The notes beneath the pieces were generated by a model, which saw only the letters and a list, made by a program, of their open reading frames with translations, was not told where the DNA came from and ran no database searches. This document shows positions 8,685 to 19,221 of a DNA stretch of 29,506 nt, piece by piece. A program made the translations under genes and the position numbers. This DNA comes from Saprolegnia diclina VS20 (taxonomy: Eukaryota > Oomycota > Saprolegniomycetes > Saprolegniales > Saprolegniaceae), in the NCBI RefSeq assembly GCF_000281045.1, contig NW_008246111.1:177913-207418 (forward strand), read 5' to 3'. Each line of letters opens with the position of its first letter. The first letter of the stretch is position 1.

Positions 8685-8822
8685 AATAAAGCTGCATTTT
8701 ATTGCCGTGGCAGTTGGTTATATTGTGTGTTTGTATCTTCTTGAGCGTTGGGCGGATTAAAAATGTGAAATATTTTTTAAACACACGCCGGTGGGTCTTG
8801 GGTTTTGGCGCGCCCATTTCAG

Positions 8823-8892
8823 CGCCTTCGACGCCATCGCCACCGACCAGCAGTTGACGCCCGACGGCGACTCGAGCACCGTCGCAAACTAG
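8823..8892 (+). pseudogene. Isolated terminal-exon-like fragment
   Basis: After a good acceptor (cccatttcag at 8813-8822) a 70-base frame runs to TAG at 8890. Nearly every codon ends in C or G (gcc ttc gac gcc atc gcc acc gac). It would encode AFDAIATDQQLTPDGDSS and a few more residues. No matching upstream exon is evident; 8685-8812 is AT-rich. It may be the last exon of a longer form of the gene at 8168, or a relic. The function is unknown. Confidence 0.3.
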
Positions 8893-9224
8893 TAGAATAA
8901 ATAAAAGGCTAGTAGGTATAGACAATAATGTACACTCGTGCTTGGCTGCCTTCTTCAATCCCACGGTACACCAGGATGCCACTATCCAAGGGCATGTCAT
9001 GCCAGTATCCAACGTGCAGACGAGGCAGCTCTATCTACTCGTACGACGACTAGAGTCATCGCCGCGCAAAATAGTCGGCTTTAGGAAGCGTCCAGCGGAA
9101 GAGATGACTCTGGACGAGCAGACAATGTGTCCAAACACTCGACCAATGGCACGTCGTCTCCATCGTTAACAATCGTCCGCGGTCCACGCCAAGCCACAGA
9201 TTTAGCGGGTATAAGCCGGAATAG
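8893..9224. other. Spacer downstream of kinesin gene
   Basis: No gene is seen. It holds AT-rich sequence (ataaataaaagg near 8897) and the presumed 3' untranslated region of the minus-strand kinesin gene, whose stop is at 9225-9227. Confidence 0.4.
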
Positions 9225-12200
9225 CTACATGGCTTCGCCCTCGGCGATCGAATCGAGGTCGACGTCGTGGCCTGCCTTGAGCTGCTTGATGATGGCCTTG
9301 AGCTTGGCGACCTCCTCACTGCGCCATTCAGCGAGTTGAGCAAGAGAGAAGGAGCAACCTGTCCGAGTTCTTGTTGGCATTGTTGGTGATGAGCTTGACC
9401 CGTGACGCGTACGAGAGACTCGTTTGAGTCTCTTCCTACTCGGCAAGTACGATGAGCGCCTTGCGTCGGTGAGAGTCGACCTGGTTATAGTCGGCCGGCG
9501 AAATATTGACAAACATGAGCTAAAGTAACATCGTCGCTGCTTCCTAGTCGTCTCAACGAGTCGTGTACCGTCTTGGCATTGCCACCCAGCGAGTCTTGCA
9601 TGAGTTGCGTGAGCTAACAAGGGGTTCCAGCACCGTAGTTATTCAATGCATACCTTGTTGTTGCGGTATGGAATGAACTTTTCATTGGTCGACAAGGCGG
9701 AAATGACGTCGCCAAGGGCTACTTCCATAGTGCAGGCTCGTCCACTTGATGCGTCGGAACTTACCGCTGAGGCTCTTGTTGATGGCTTGGGCCTCCTTGA
9801 GCCGATCGGCCGTCGCGCCAGTCTTGCCCGCTCGCTCCGAGCCCGCGAGGTCCACGAGGCTGAGCTTGCCCACAGACGTCTACGCGTGCACTCGACTAGT
9901 GCCGATTCTCAAAGTTCAATAGAGGATTCTAGAATACCTTTTTTGTGGTTTTGTTGTAATTTTCAATCAAGATCGTAAACACCGAGTGCGACCGACTGCT
10001 CTCGGCGTTCATCTTGGTCGCACCGACTTGGCGCTTCTTGTTGGCATCTATCCCATATGTTCACTTTCAAACGACAATTTTGTCTCTGGGCGCAGTACGA
10101 TCAAACAATTTGAGCGTTTGGTGGGTGTCGGTACACGGCTTGACAACGATGTTTTGCACGACGACCATGCCCTTGTCGTTCTTCTTGATCTCTAGTTTTG
10201 GCGCCTAGTTTGTAAACCGTTCATGCTTACAACTCGGGCCCGTCAAAAACCTTGTCCGGGTGGTTGTCCAGTTGAAAGAAGAGATCGATGAGCGCATCGT
10301 TGTAGAGCTCCAGCATGTACGCTTCATATGTAATGGTGTTGTTGCCTACACCGCCAAAATATATTTCCAATTGAAATATTGATACAAAGCTTCGACGCAC
10401 CCTTGAGCGCGTCGCCCGATTTGAACATGAGGTCGATGAGTCGTGGTGTGATGCCTGGATGGTCGGCCGTGCCTGAGCCAGACAATAATGATCGCACGCG
10501 GAAGCAGCACACCGCCAGTACCCGTCATGGTGAACGTTTTGCCCGAGCCCGTTTGGCCGTACGCAAAGATGCACACGTTGTACCTGGTTGCAGGTGAGGC
10601 CTTGAAAAATTGATACAAACGCACCCGTCGAGCGCCGACTGCAAGAGGTTCTTTGTATCTTCAAACACTTGGTCCTGCATTCAACTGAGTATGAGGCAAA
10701 ACCACTTGTTTTACCTGTGTGTTGGAGGGATTAAACACTTGGTCGTATGCAAACGACTTGGGGCCGCGCGGCGTCTCGAGTTCCAGCGTATACTAGAGAG
10801 ACTCGTATATCATCGTGTGCGTAGGGTTAGGCGTACCTCGTCGAGAAACTTGACGGCCGAGTGACAGCCACGCTCAAGCTCCGACCCGCTCATGGGGCGA
10901 CACCGACAGTAGACGCGGATCTTGCCCTTCATGTCTTCGATGGTGTTGTAGTACTTTTTTCGCAGCGCTTGTTCTTCCTAGACGACGAGTTAGCACGTTT
11001 GATACCGATCTCTAGTCCTTCTTTGTAATTGTCTTCGAGTTTCGAAAAGGCCCCTTGGAGCGTCGAGAGCTCCTGAGCGGTTTGCGCCGCCGTGGCCTAG
11101 AGGACGATGCAGCGTCATCACCTTACATAGAGCTTACCGCGTCCTGGCGCAGCTTCTCAACTTCGCCTTGGACGTTATTGAGCAGCGTTGCTTTGGTGCT
11201 TAATTCGGTCACTTGAGCGTCGAGCTAGGCGTGTCGCATAGGGCATAGGACAATGCTGTACATGAGGTACCTCGTCGATCTTGGCCGTGAGCGATGTCAC
11301 GTTTGTCGTTGCCGCTTGCAGCTCGTTCCTAGTGGTATACACTCACTATTGAACAGCGCAAGGTACGATCGGATACGCGAGGCTGGCAATGCGCCGCGTC
11401 GCTTGCTTCTCGGCCTCGTCCAACGCAGTTTTGGCCTTCTTCTCCGCATCTTGGAGCTTCTTGTTCAAGAGGCGGCTGTTGGCGTCATCGTCTTTGCCGC
11501 CTTTGCCTACCCAGCATTTCATATCCAAGTAAAAATATCAATGTCTCAACCTCCGAGCGCGGCAGCCGCGTCAGCCTTAGCGAGTGCGTTTTCGAGTTGG
11601 GTGATTTTCACCTTGTCGGCCTACAACATTCTGGAATAACGCATTTTTCCTTGCCGCCGACACAGCACCTTGAGCTTGGACTCCATGGCCTTGAGCTTTT
11701 GCTTGTACTCGTTGAGTATCTTGGTTGTCCCTAAGCAGTCTCTGTATCCATGTCTTACTCGAGTTTGCGATTTGTACCAGCAGGGTTGGGGCTCGGGTCC
11801 GCTGACGCGGCGGCAGCGTCAGCCTAGTCCCATCTCAAATCTGAGTAAGATCCACCACGATCGCAGTCGACCGACCGTCATCAAGTTGAGACGGTCTGTC
11901 TTGGACTGCGGTCGGGGCACAGCTACCACAAGCATGTCGGGGGAAACGGTAGTGCTTCAGCGTACCGATCGGCTCGGCGTCGGCGAGGACGACAAATGCA
12001 TCGAGCTGCTTGCGCAAAGCGACGGCCGCTTTCCCAGGCACGAGGGTCTTGGTCTCGGCAATGGTTTGCTTGATGGCGGCGACGCTCTCAGCGCAGGAGC
12101 TACGGCCACCATGACGATGAGGTGTCGATCATAATGACGTACAGAGGCAGGTCGCAGTCGATAATGTCGTTGCACGCTCTTAGCAGCACGTCGTGGCAGA

Positions 12201-15200
12201 GCACTAGCCACACCCAGCCACATACACCATACTGTCTATACCATTCCTGCTACCTTTGTCACCCTTGTTCCATGCAGCCTTGCCGCTCTCGATCGCAGCC
12301 TTGACACTGGCGAGGCAGGCTGGGAGCGGCGACTAGGACTAGGGTTGGCCCACGTCGTTTTGAACGAATAGACCTCTTTGGGCTCGTCGAGAAGAGGTTC
12401 TACGCCATGTTGACGACAGAACCAGGCGGGATGCCATGCATACCTGGCAGTGACGCCTCGGCGTCGCCCATCGCAGCTACAGACAACGCTAGAAGCTCAA
12501 CAACTGGTGGCTATCCCAACGAGCGCACTGGTATCGTCTGGAGTCGTGTCATCTGGCGTCGAGTCATCTACGGCATGGTGACCCAATTATACAACCCTCG
12601 CCAGTTGTATCCATCTACCGTCGTATTCAGCACTGCGTGACGCATGGTGGGCGCTCTCTTCCTTGGCTACAGACCCATAATTTCATACAGCCCATAAGCA
12701 ACCCACGTGCCTGCAGCGAGCTCGGTCGCGCGCGTCGCGGCGTCGGCTTCGAGCACGCGAATACGGTCGTAGAGCGTATCAACATTGTCTATGCAAGGAT
12801 GGGCATTATTGTCATGGATAGACGCTGCATGTACGCTGGAGATCCGCTTGGGCGTGCTGCGCGTCGTCCAAAGCGGCTTGCAACGCCGCTTCCTACACGC
12901 AACTCTGACCGCATTATTCAGACTCCAGCTTGGCTGCCTTGGCTACGTCGTGCACCACCTCCTATCAACATTACTATAGATAAGGCCTGTCGACACCCAG
13001 CAAAGGGTCCACCTTTGTTGCTTGCTCGAGACCCGTCGGTGCTTGCACAGAAGTGGGCTGCACCTACATCTTCTGTCGTGCAACACAGTCGTACTACGCA
13101 CGGCTACCGCTTCCGAGCTCGACGAGTTTGCCACTAGACGGTCAGTCGCTGTCGTTGTCGATGTTGCTGGCATCACGTCCGCCGTGCCAAGGCTGTTGGG
13201 CTCGGACGCCGACGCGTGGAGCTGCGCATTGGCTTGAGCGACTTGGAGCTGCGCTGAGAGCTCCTCGACGCGCTTTTGCAGCGCTGTCATGGCCTCCTAT
13301 CCATCTCATCGTGGAGCACCCTGCGATACAAGGCATGCAGGGCTACGTTGGTGCGCGGCGGAACGTGCGGCGTCGACGCGCGGCCGCTGCGGTCGACGAG
13401 CGCCGGCGTGACAGGCTTGTGCAACGCAACGTCGAGCCGCCGCTGGGTGTCATCGAGCGCCGCGCGCAGGTGGGCCACCTACGACCAATGTCGGTTGTCA
13501 TACTTCGAACCCATGACGCTACCAGTGTGTGGTGAGGAAACGTCTGCATCGTCTGGCTCGACTGCAGCGTCTCGACTTCGGCCAACTTTGCCGTGTAGAG
13601 CTGCTTTTGCGCATTGAGTTGCTACTCGACTAAGTTGTACACAATCTCTAGTACGATAGTCGAACCTCGCGCGACCGGTTGTACTGCTCTTCGGCTTGCT
13701 TGAAGGCGATGTACATGTCTTTGACCTGCGCCTTGTCTTGAATCGACGGCTCCCGGTGGTTGGTCGCTTCAAAGTCGGCGAGCCAATCTACATGGTTGGC
13801 GCTATTCCTAGTTTTGTTAAAAACGGTGGTGGACCTTTGATGGCTTGCTTGGCCGCTGTCTTCTTGTGGTGCAGGTCCGATGTGGTCGCTATATACGTGG
13901 TATATCTACAGACAATATTGTACATAACCTAATATACTCTTGAGCGCCTCGGCCGTGTCGCGAAGGGCCTCCATGTCCAACTCGCACGCAATCAAATGGT
14001 CGTACTCGGGCGGGATCTAGTTGACACCCAAGATTGATACCTTGATACGAACCGGACGTTGTGCTACGTGGATCGACGCGGGCGGGCGCAAGAGAGGTAG
14101 CGACGGCGAGGGCGACACGCGTGTGGGTTCGATACGTGTGACGACCGGCGTGTTGTGGGCTATGCAACCACTTGAGCGCGACGACAGCGCGAGTCGGACG
14201 CTACCTGCGTGTGCACAGGCCGTTTCCAGCACGAGCTGGTCGAGCACGTCACGGACGATCTGCGCTTCACACACGTCGCGCGTGTGCTCGGCGGCGCGAA
14301 GCTGGTGCCGCAACGCTTCCTCGCAGCGCTACTCGATGCAGCAAACGATGGACGATACGCCTGCCTAGGTGCGTGTACCTTGGCCGCCACGAGAGCCGTC
14401 TGCGCCTCAGAGGCTTCGTTCTGGACAAGGTCGAGGATCGTTTGTGTCTCTTGGCAAATGACATCTTTGGGCTCGGACGGCCGGCGCGGCGTGGGCGAGA
14501 CGATCGCGCTTCGCGGCGTCTCGGTCGCCGTCATTTGATGCACGCCGAGAGGGCGATCGAGCAGCGCGACCTGCCAACACAAGTCGGAGACGACCTGCGC
14601 CACGTGCAGTGCAATGGCCTTGTCCTACGAGACGGGGTTGTGAAGAGCAGGAGGCGGGACGCTTTGTACGATGTGAGCACTCGCCACTTGGTCCATCTGC
14701 TGATGCTTGGCGGTCGCCGTGACCGCCATCAGCGTCGCTTCGAGCTCCACACAGCGCGCCGCATCGTCTTCCGAGCTACGGACAAGGACGTTGGATGAAG
14801 AAAAGTCATGCTTCCGGACGAACCGCATGTGCAGCCAGCGGTAGGCCTGCTCCAACGTCGCCGTTTTGGCCAGCCATAGCTCGCGTAGTCGAGTCTGCTC
14901 CACCTCGTAGGCTACAAAACCGGGCCAACGGCAAGGTCCAAAGGCCCCCAAACGGTACCTCTTTTAAGCGACCCGAGCTCGAGTGCTTGGTCGACGAGCA
15001 GTGTCTCGCGCTCCGACTGGTACATGGCGAGCATCTGGACTTGCCGGTCGTGCTAGATGGCAAACTCTGGTATGCGTGGTTCAGAATGGAAGCCTACCAT
15101 GTCACGTGCACTGGCTTCGAGACTCTCAATGTGGGCGGTCGCCACTTTGCGTTCGGCGTCTACATACAGTGGATAGAGATGATTCTGTTTGGATGGAGAG

Positions 15201-15759
15201 TACCAGTCTCGAGCCGCAGCTGCGCGTACTGCTGCTTCTGGGTCTGAACGCGCTCCAGCGCGCGCCTAGAAGCCATGACGACGACGCAGCATATGGCGTC
15301 GGTACCGCTTGATGTCGAGGACGAAGGCCTCGTAATGCTGCTTGGTCGACGCTTCAATGGCCCTACGCATGCGTCGTTCGCTCAAGCGTCATGGCAGCGC
15401 GTAGCTTACGCGTAGCGATCCATGATGGCTTGGACCTTCTCCTGCTGCCGCGCCTTCATCTCGTGCATGTCATCGACCACGCGCTGCAGCGACTGCCTAC
15501 CCTAGCACGTGTGCATTCACCGCCGTCGAATCGGTCGCACCGTGCGAGCTGGACAGGGATGTAGGACTCTTCCTTCTCGCCGGCGCCGACACTGATGCTG
15601 GCGTCCTACGTGGCCGCTCGCATCGATCGATAGCCGGCCTTCTACCTGGAACGAAGCCTTCCATGGGTCCGTGGCGACCTTACCGACTTGAAACGCGGTT
15701 GTCTTGGGCGCGTCGGAGCTCGGCGCCGGCCCGAGGCTCGGTCGGACCTCTGCCTTCAT
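9225..15759 (-). CDS. Kinesin-14 (C-terminal motor), 50-exon gene
   Basis: Minus-end-directed microtubule motor. Long coiled-coil N-terminus (residues about 35-1030), then a C-terminal motor opening [19 protein letters not shown] like KCBP-type kinesin-14. The motor has P-loop GQTGSGKT near 1130, switch I NAESSRSH, switch II DLAGSE, then [16 protein letters not shown]; the protein ends AEGEAM. Total 4,248 bases, 1,415 residues, frame kept at every junction. Exons 5' to 3': 15759-15646, 15605-15541, 15496-15410, 15362-15306, 15265-15204, 15159-15098, 15052-14959, 14911-14670, 14624-14379, 14328-14205, 14159-14068, 14016-13938, 13888-13835, 13787-13666, 13621-13523, 13478-13347, 13296-13108, 13063-13013, 12961-12947, 12892-12835, 12788-12707, 12632-12619, 12567-12529, 12476-12444, 12399-12374, 12332-12263, 12203-12143, 12099-11966, 11922-11876, 11823-11778, 11730-11669, 11620-11551, 11506-11377, 11328-11271, 11224-11138, 11096-11006, 10973-10837, 10792-10715, 10674-10625, 10583-10513, 10472-10401, 10345-10251, 10204-10099, 10047-9938, 9879-9765, 9718-9654, 9613-9569, 9519-9481, 9435-9359, 9318-9225. 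Least certain: 12961-12947, 12632-12619 and the 32-base intron at 10974-11005. No MyTH4/FERM domain is evident. Confidence 0.92.
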
Positions 15760-16017
15760 CCCGCGGTATCTTTCTGCCGATGGAAATGGTGTCAAAACAC
15801 GTAGGACCGTGTCAAAAAGGGGTATAAGATTGTCACCCGTCGCAAAAGAGGGTGCATGACGTGGCACACGGTGCGAGTGTGCAACACATGCTCGTCCTTC
15901 CTGCGGCGTCAACGACGGAGGTCAGCGCTCGATCATCCATAGCGAGAGCTCGGCTTACACAGGCGGAGCTGCTCGGACGGGTCAAACACTCGGGGAGCGG
16001 CGGCGCAGCCAAGAACG

Positions 16018-16604
16018 TCAGTCAGAGTCAAACTGGTCGTCGCGTCTTTCAAGTTGTTGCAGTGGGTCGTCTATTAAAATAGATACGTAAATCTGCGCTA
16101 AATAAAATTGTCGGACTTTCTTCGTTGTGTAGGCGCTGGTGTTGATCTTGATCTAGGCCGGCGGAGGCAGGAGCGCGATCCGCGGGACAAGGTGCTGGCG
16201 CGGCCACTCGTGTTGAGCGAGGAGCCGGAGAAGGCGACGTAGAGCCATCTGCCCGGGATTTTGAACGAAGCTGTGGTGCAAGTGCATTTGAGCGACACGC
16301 GCGGCCTTGATGGCAATTGTCCATGGACTTGGCAGGTCGGCGCGAGATCGTTGCGGACGTTGAACCAGACGCAGGCGCGGAGCACGGGCCAGAGGTAGCT
16401 CGGTGCATGTTGGAGGCCGGCTTTGGAGTAGAGGTAGCCCGAGAGTGTTGTTGGCAAGACTTCACCCAAGGGGGCCGTGACCGCATGCAGACTGGTCGTC
16501 GTTGTGTCTACATGCAGTCAAGAAGGTGTGGTTCTTGTCGACTTACTTCCGTCTAGCGGTTCAGGCACTGGTACCGCCAGGTATAAAATTGTACTATGGG
16601 ACAT
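16018..16604 (-). CDS. Small unknown gene, copy A
   Basis: Model: exon 1 16604-16547, exon 2 16507-16239, exon 3 16152-16018; 462 bases, 153 residues. It starts MSHSTILYLAVPVPEPLDG and continues TLSGYLYSKAGLQHAPSYLW, then RACVWFNVRNDLAPTC and SLKCTCTTASFKIPGRWLY. Exon 1 uses a good donor (gtaagt) and a 39-base intron. I placed the second intron (16153-16238, 86 bases) because the 10-base difference between copies then falls inside it and both copies stay open; without it, copy A ends at 16098 with 155 residues in an arginine-rich tail. The function is unknown. It diverges from the membrane protein gene, with 225 bases between the two ATGs. Confidence 0.45.
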
Positions 16605-16829
16605 GGCCGACGAGACTCTTATCAGGCTTGTTGCCCTCCTTATCACCTGACGTCCGCGAGAGCAGCGTAGGACACACGATGCCACATCAAGCGGTGCCAA
16701 AGGATGTGGTCGCGGCTTCAGGATGCGCTAGCGTGGTCCGTGGGATCGACTCGTGCTTGGCACATCCTTGGGGTGTGGGATACTACCTCGCGCCGTGCTC
16801 TTCACCCGTCGCTACGTTTATCGTGCAAT

Positions 16830-17360
16830 ATGCGTCATGACGAACGCGAGGGCGGCTGCTTCCTCGCCATGGTGCTTGTGATCGTGCTGAGCGTCCTTGT
16901 GGCGGACGCCATGACCGAGCCCGACCAAATCCTTTTGCAAACGACAGCAAGTACCGCGTCCTGCTTTGCGCTGGTGATTGCATCGTCCAGCGACCTGCAG
17001 CAAGTTCGTTTCTGCGCCCCGTCGTCGTCGTATGTTCAGCACCCGTTCACGCTGCTCGCCAAGAAGAAAGCCAACCTTCTCTGGCTGCGCCTCGACCTTC
17101 CCTCCAATGTGTGCTTTGGCTCGCTCACGCTTCTCTCCAAAGTGTTTGGCCCGACGCGCGCCTTCCACCTCGATAGCGCCAAGGTTCGTGACGTCCTTGC
17201 GCCAAGTACTTGGACGAAATGCAACATTACGGCCACGGCCGGGGCGGGCATTGCATTTGAAGCCAACATGACCATCTTGATCGATCGCATGTACCTTAAC
17301 AATGGATCCATGAACGGCCTCACGATCCTCCCGACGCCACTCGCGACGCCAAGTCGATAG
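16830..17360 (+). CDS. Single-span four-cysteine glycoprotein, copy A
   Basis: 176 residues from ATG 16830. A short charged N-terminus (MRHDEREGG) is followed by a hydrophobic segment (residues 10-27, FLAMVLVIVLSVLVADA), a signal peptide or signal anchor, then a luminal or extracellular domain. Cysteines at 45, 62, 95 and 131 (after the one at 10) and sequons NIT, NMT and NGS match the order in the paralogue at 19700-20269: SCFAL, FC-PS, CF, C near the first late sequon, then NG[ST] near the C-terminus. An earlier in-frame ATG at 16704 (218 residues) would add a 42-residue leader without similarity in the paralogue, so I prefer 16830. There is no known domain; it is probably a secreted or surface protein of an oomycete-specific family. 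Confidence 0.65.
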   Translation: MRHDEREGGCFLAMVLVIVLSVLVADAMTEPDQILLQTTASTASCFALVIASSSDLQQVRFCAPSSSYVQHPFTLLAKKKANLLWLRLDLPSNVCFGSLTLLSKVFGPTRAFHLDSAKVRDVLAPSTWTKCNITATAGAGIAFEANMTILIDRMYLNNGSMNGLTILPTPLATPSR

Positions 17361-17476
17361 TGCTGTGCCAGCGGTAGAACATAAACCGCTAACGAATTTG
17401 TGTATCCTCAACTGGTATCTATGCAGGCGTGACTCGACCGTTCGAGGTGTTGGCTCCATGCTTCGTAGTGTCGTCC

Positions 17477-17576
17477 NNNNNNNNNNNNNNNNNNNNNNNN
17501 NNNNNNNNNNNNNNNNNNNNNNNNNNNNNNNNNNNNNNNNNNNNNNNNNNNNNNNNNNNNNNNNNNNNNNNNNNNN
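17477..17576. other. Assembly gap of exactly 100 Ns
   Basis: The run of 100 undetermined bases is the fixed size commonly used for a gap of unknown length. It lies between the two copies of the duplicated unit: the sequence before it matches the end of copy B, and the sequence after it matches the start of copy A. Confidence 0.99.
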
Positions 17577-17623
17577 GCTCGGACGGGTCAAACACTCGGG
17601 GAGCGGCGGCGCAGCCAAGAACG

Positions 17624-18200
17624 TCAGTCAGAGTCAAACTGGTCGTCGCGTCTTTCAAGTTGTTGCAGTGCGTCGTCTATTAAAATCGATACGTAAATCT
17701 GCGCTAAATGAAATTGTCGGACTTTCTTCGTAGTGTAGGCGCTGGTGTTGATCTTGATCTAGGCCGGCGGAGGCAGGAGCGCGATCCGCGGGACAAGGTG
17801 CTGGCGTGTTGAGCGAGGAGCCGGAGAAGGCGACGTAGAGCCATCTGCCCGGGATTTTGAACGAAACTGTGGTGCAAGTGCATTTGAGCGACACGCGCCG
17901 CCTTGACGGCAATCGTCCATGGACTTGGCAGGTCGGCGCGAGATCGTTGCGGACGTTGAACCAGACGCAGGCGCGGAGCACGGGCCAGAGGTAGCTCGGT
18001 GCATGTTGGAGGCCGCCTTTGGAGTAGAGGTAGCCCGAGAGTGTTGTTGGCAAGACTTCATCCAAGGGGGCCGTGACCGCATGCAGACTGGCCGTCGTTG
18101 TGTCTACATGCAGTCAAGAAGGTGTGGTTCTTGTCGACTTACTTCCGTCTAGCGGTTCAGGCACTGGTACCGCCAGGTATAAAATTGTACTATGGGACAT
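17624..18200 (-). CDS. Small unknown gene, copy B
   Basis: Near-identical to the gene at 16018-16604: exon 1 18200-18143, exon 2 18103-17835, exon 3 17758-17624; 153 residues in the same model. The second intron is 76 bases here instead of 86. Substitutions in exon 3 relative to copy A include two silent and two amino-acid changes (Tyr to His, Pro to Ala). If that intron is not used, the frame runs on to 17655 and the tail differs completely from copy A, which argues for the spliced form. No function is recognised. Confidence 0.42.
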
Positions 18201-18425
18201 GGCCGACGAGACTCTTGTCAGGCTTGTTGCCCTCCTTATCACCTGACGTCCGCGAGAGCAGCGTAGGACACACGATGCCACATCAAGCGGTGCCAAAGGA
18301 TGTGGTCGCGGCTTCAGGATGCGCTAGCGTGGTCCGTGGGATCGACTCGTGCTTGGCACATCCTTGGGGTGTGGGATACTACCTCGCGCCGTGCTCTTCA
18401 CCCGTCGCTACGTTTATCGTGCAAT

Positions 18426-18956
18426 ATGCGTCATGACGAACGCGAGGGCGGCTGCTTCCTCGCCATGGTGCTTGTGATCGTGCTGAGCGTCCTTGTGGCG
18501 GACGCCATGACCGAGCCCGACCAAATCCTTTTGCAAACGACAGCAAGTACCGCGTCCTGCTTTGCGCTGGTGATTGCATCGTCCAGCGACCTGCAGCAAG
18601 TTCGTTTCTGCGCCCCGTCGTCGTCGTATGTTCAGCACCCGTTCACGCTGCTCGCCAAGAAGAAAGCCAACCTTCTCTGGCTGCGCCTCGACCTTCCCTC
18701 CAATGTGTGCTTTGGCTCGCTCACGCTTCTCTCCAAAGTGTTTGGCCCGACGCGCGCCTTCCACCTCGATAGCGCCAAGGTTCGTGACGTCCTTGCGCCA
18801 AGTACTTGGACGAAATGCAACATTACGGCCACGGCCGGGGCGGGCATTGCATTTGAAGCCAACATGACCATCTTGATCGATCGCATGTACCTTAACAATG
18901 GATCCATGAACGGCCTCACGATCCTCCCGACGCCACTCGCGACGCCAAGTCGATAG
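18426..18956 (+). CDS. Single-span four-cysteine glycoprotein, copy B
   Basis: The 176-residue product is identical to that of 16830-17360 as far as I can compare, with the same hydrophobic segment, cysteines and sequons. It sits 225 bases from the divergent small gene, as in copy A. It may be a second gene or the other allele of copy A placed twice by the assembler. Confidence 0.65.
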   Translation: MRHDEREGGCFLAMVLVIVLSVLVADAMTEPDQILLQTTASTASCFALVIASSSDLQQVRFCAPSSSYVQHPFTLLAKKKANLLWLRLDLPSNVCFGSLTLLSKVFGPTRAFHLDSAKVRDVLAPSTWTKCNITATAGAGIAFEANMTILIDRMYLNNGSMNGLTILPTPLATPSR

Positions 18957-19221
18957 TGCTGTGCCAGCGGTAGAACATAAACCGCTAACGAATTTGTGTA
19001 TCCTCAACTGGTATCTATGCAGACGTGACTCGACCGTTCGAGGTGTTGGCTCCATGCTTCGTAGTGTCGTCCAAATTCTTGTGGCGCTTGGTCGCTGGTG
19101 TCTCCACGTCATCTATACAAGAATGCGGATTGGTGGCAAGCTCTAAAGATGACCAGCAACGTACTGTGCGAGGGTGGTAGGATCGCGTTCGCTTCCTCAA
19201 GGAGCGGTGACGTGGGCATAG

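Larger units (their letters stand above)
15971..17476 (+). repeat. Duplicated unit, copy A
   Basis: 1,506 bases matching 17577-19072 at about 99% by eye, with a 10-base insertion (within 16194-16210) and scattered substitutions, most of them in 16018-16500. It ends exactly at the run of Ns. It contains the small minus-strand gene at 16018-16604 and the membrane protein gene at 16830-17360. Its true right end is hidden by the gap. Confidence 0.9.
17577..19072 (+). repeat. Duplicated unit, copy B
   Basis: 1,496 bases matching 15971-17476. It begins at the first base after the gap and continues as unique sequence after 19072. It lacks 10 bases present in copy A, inside the proposed second intron of the small minus-strand gene. 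The membrane protein coding part looks identical between copies. Confidence 0.9.

Noticed and set aside
9225-15759. Kinesin region as a decayed pseudogene
   Set aside because: Stops and frame changes first suggested decay, but every break coincides with a short GT-AG intron, and all motor motifs are intact after splicing.
16704-16829. Upstream ATG extending the glycoprotein to 218 residues
   Set aside because: The extra 42 residues have no counterpart in the paralogue and would put the hydrophobic signal segment in mid-protein; ATG 16830 puts it at the N-terminus.
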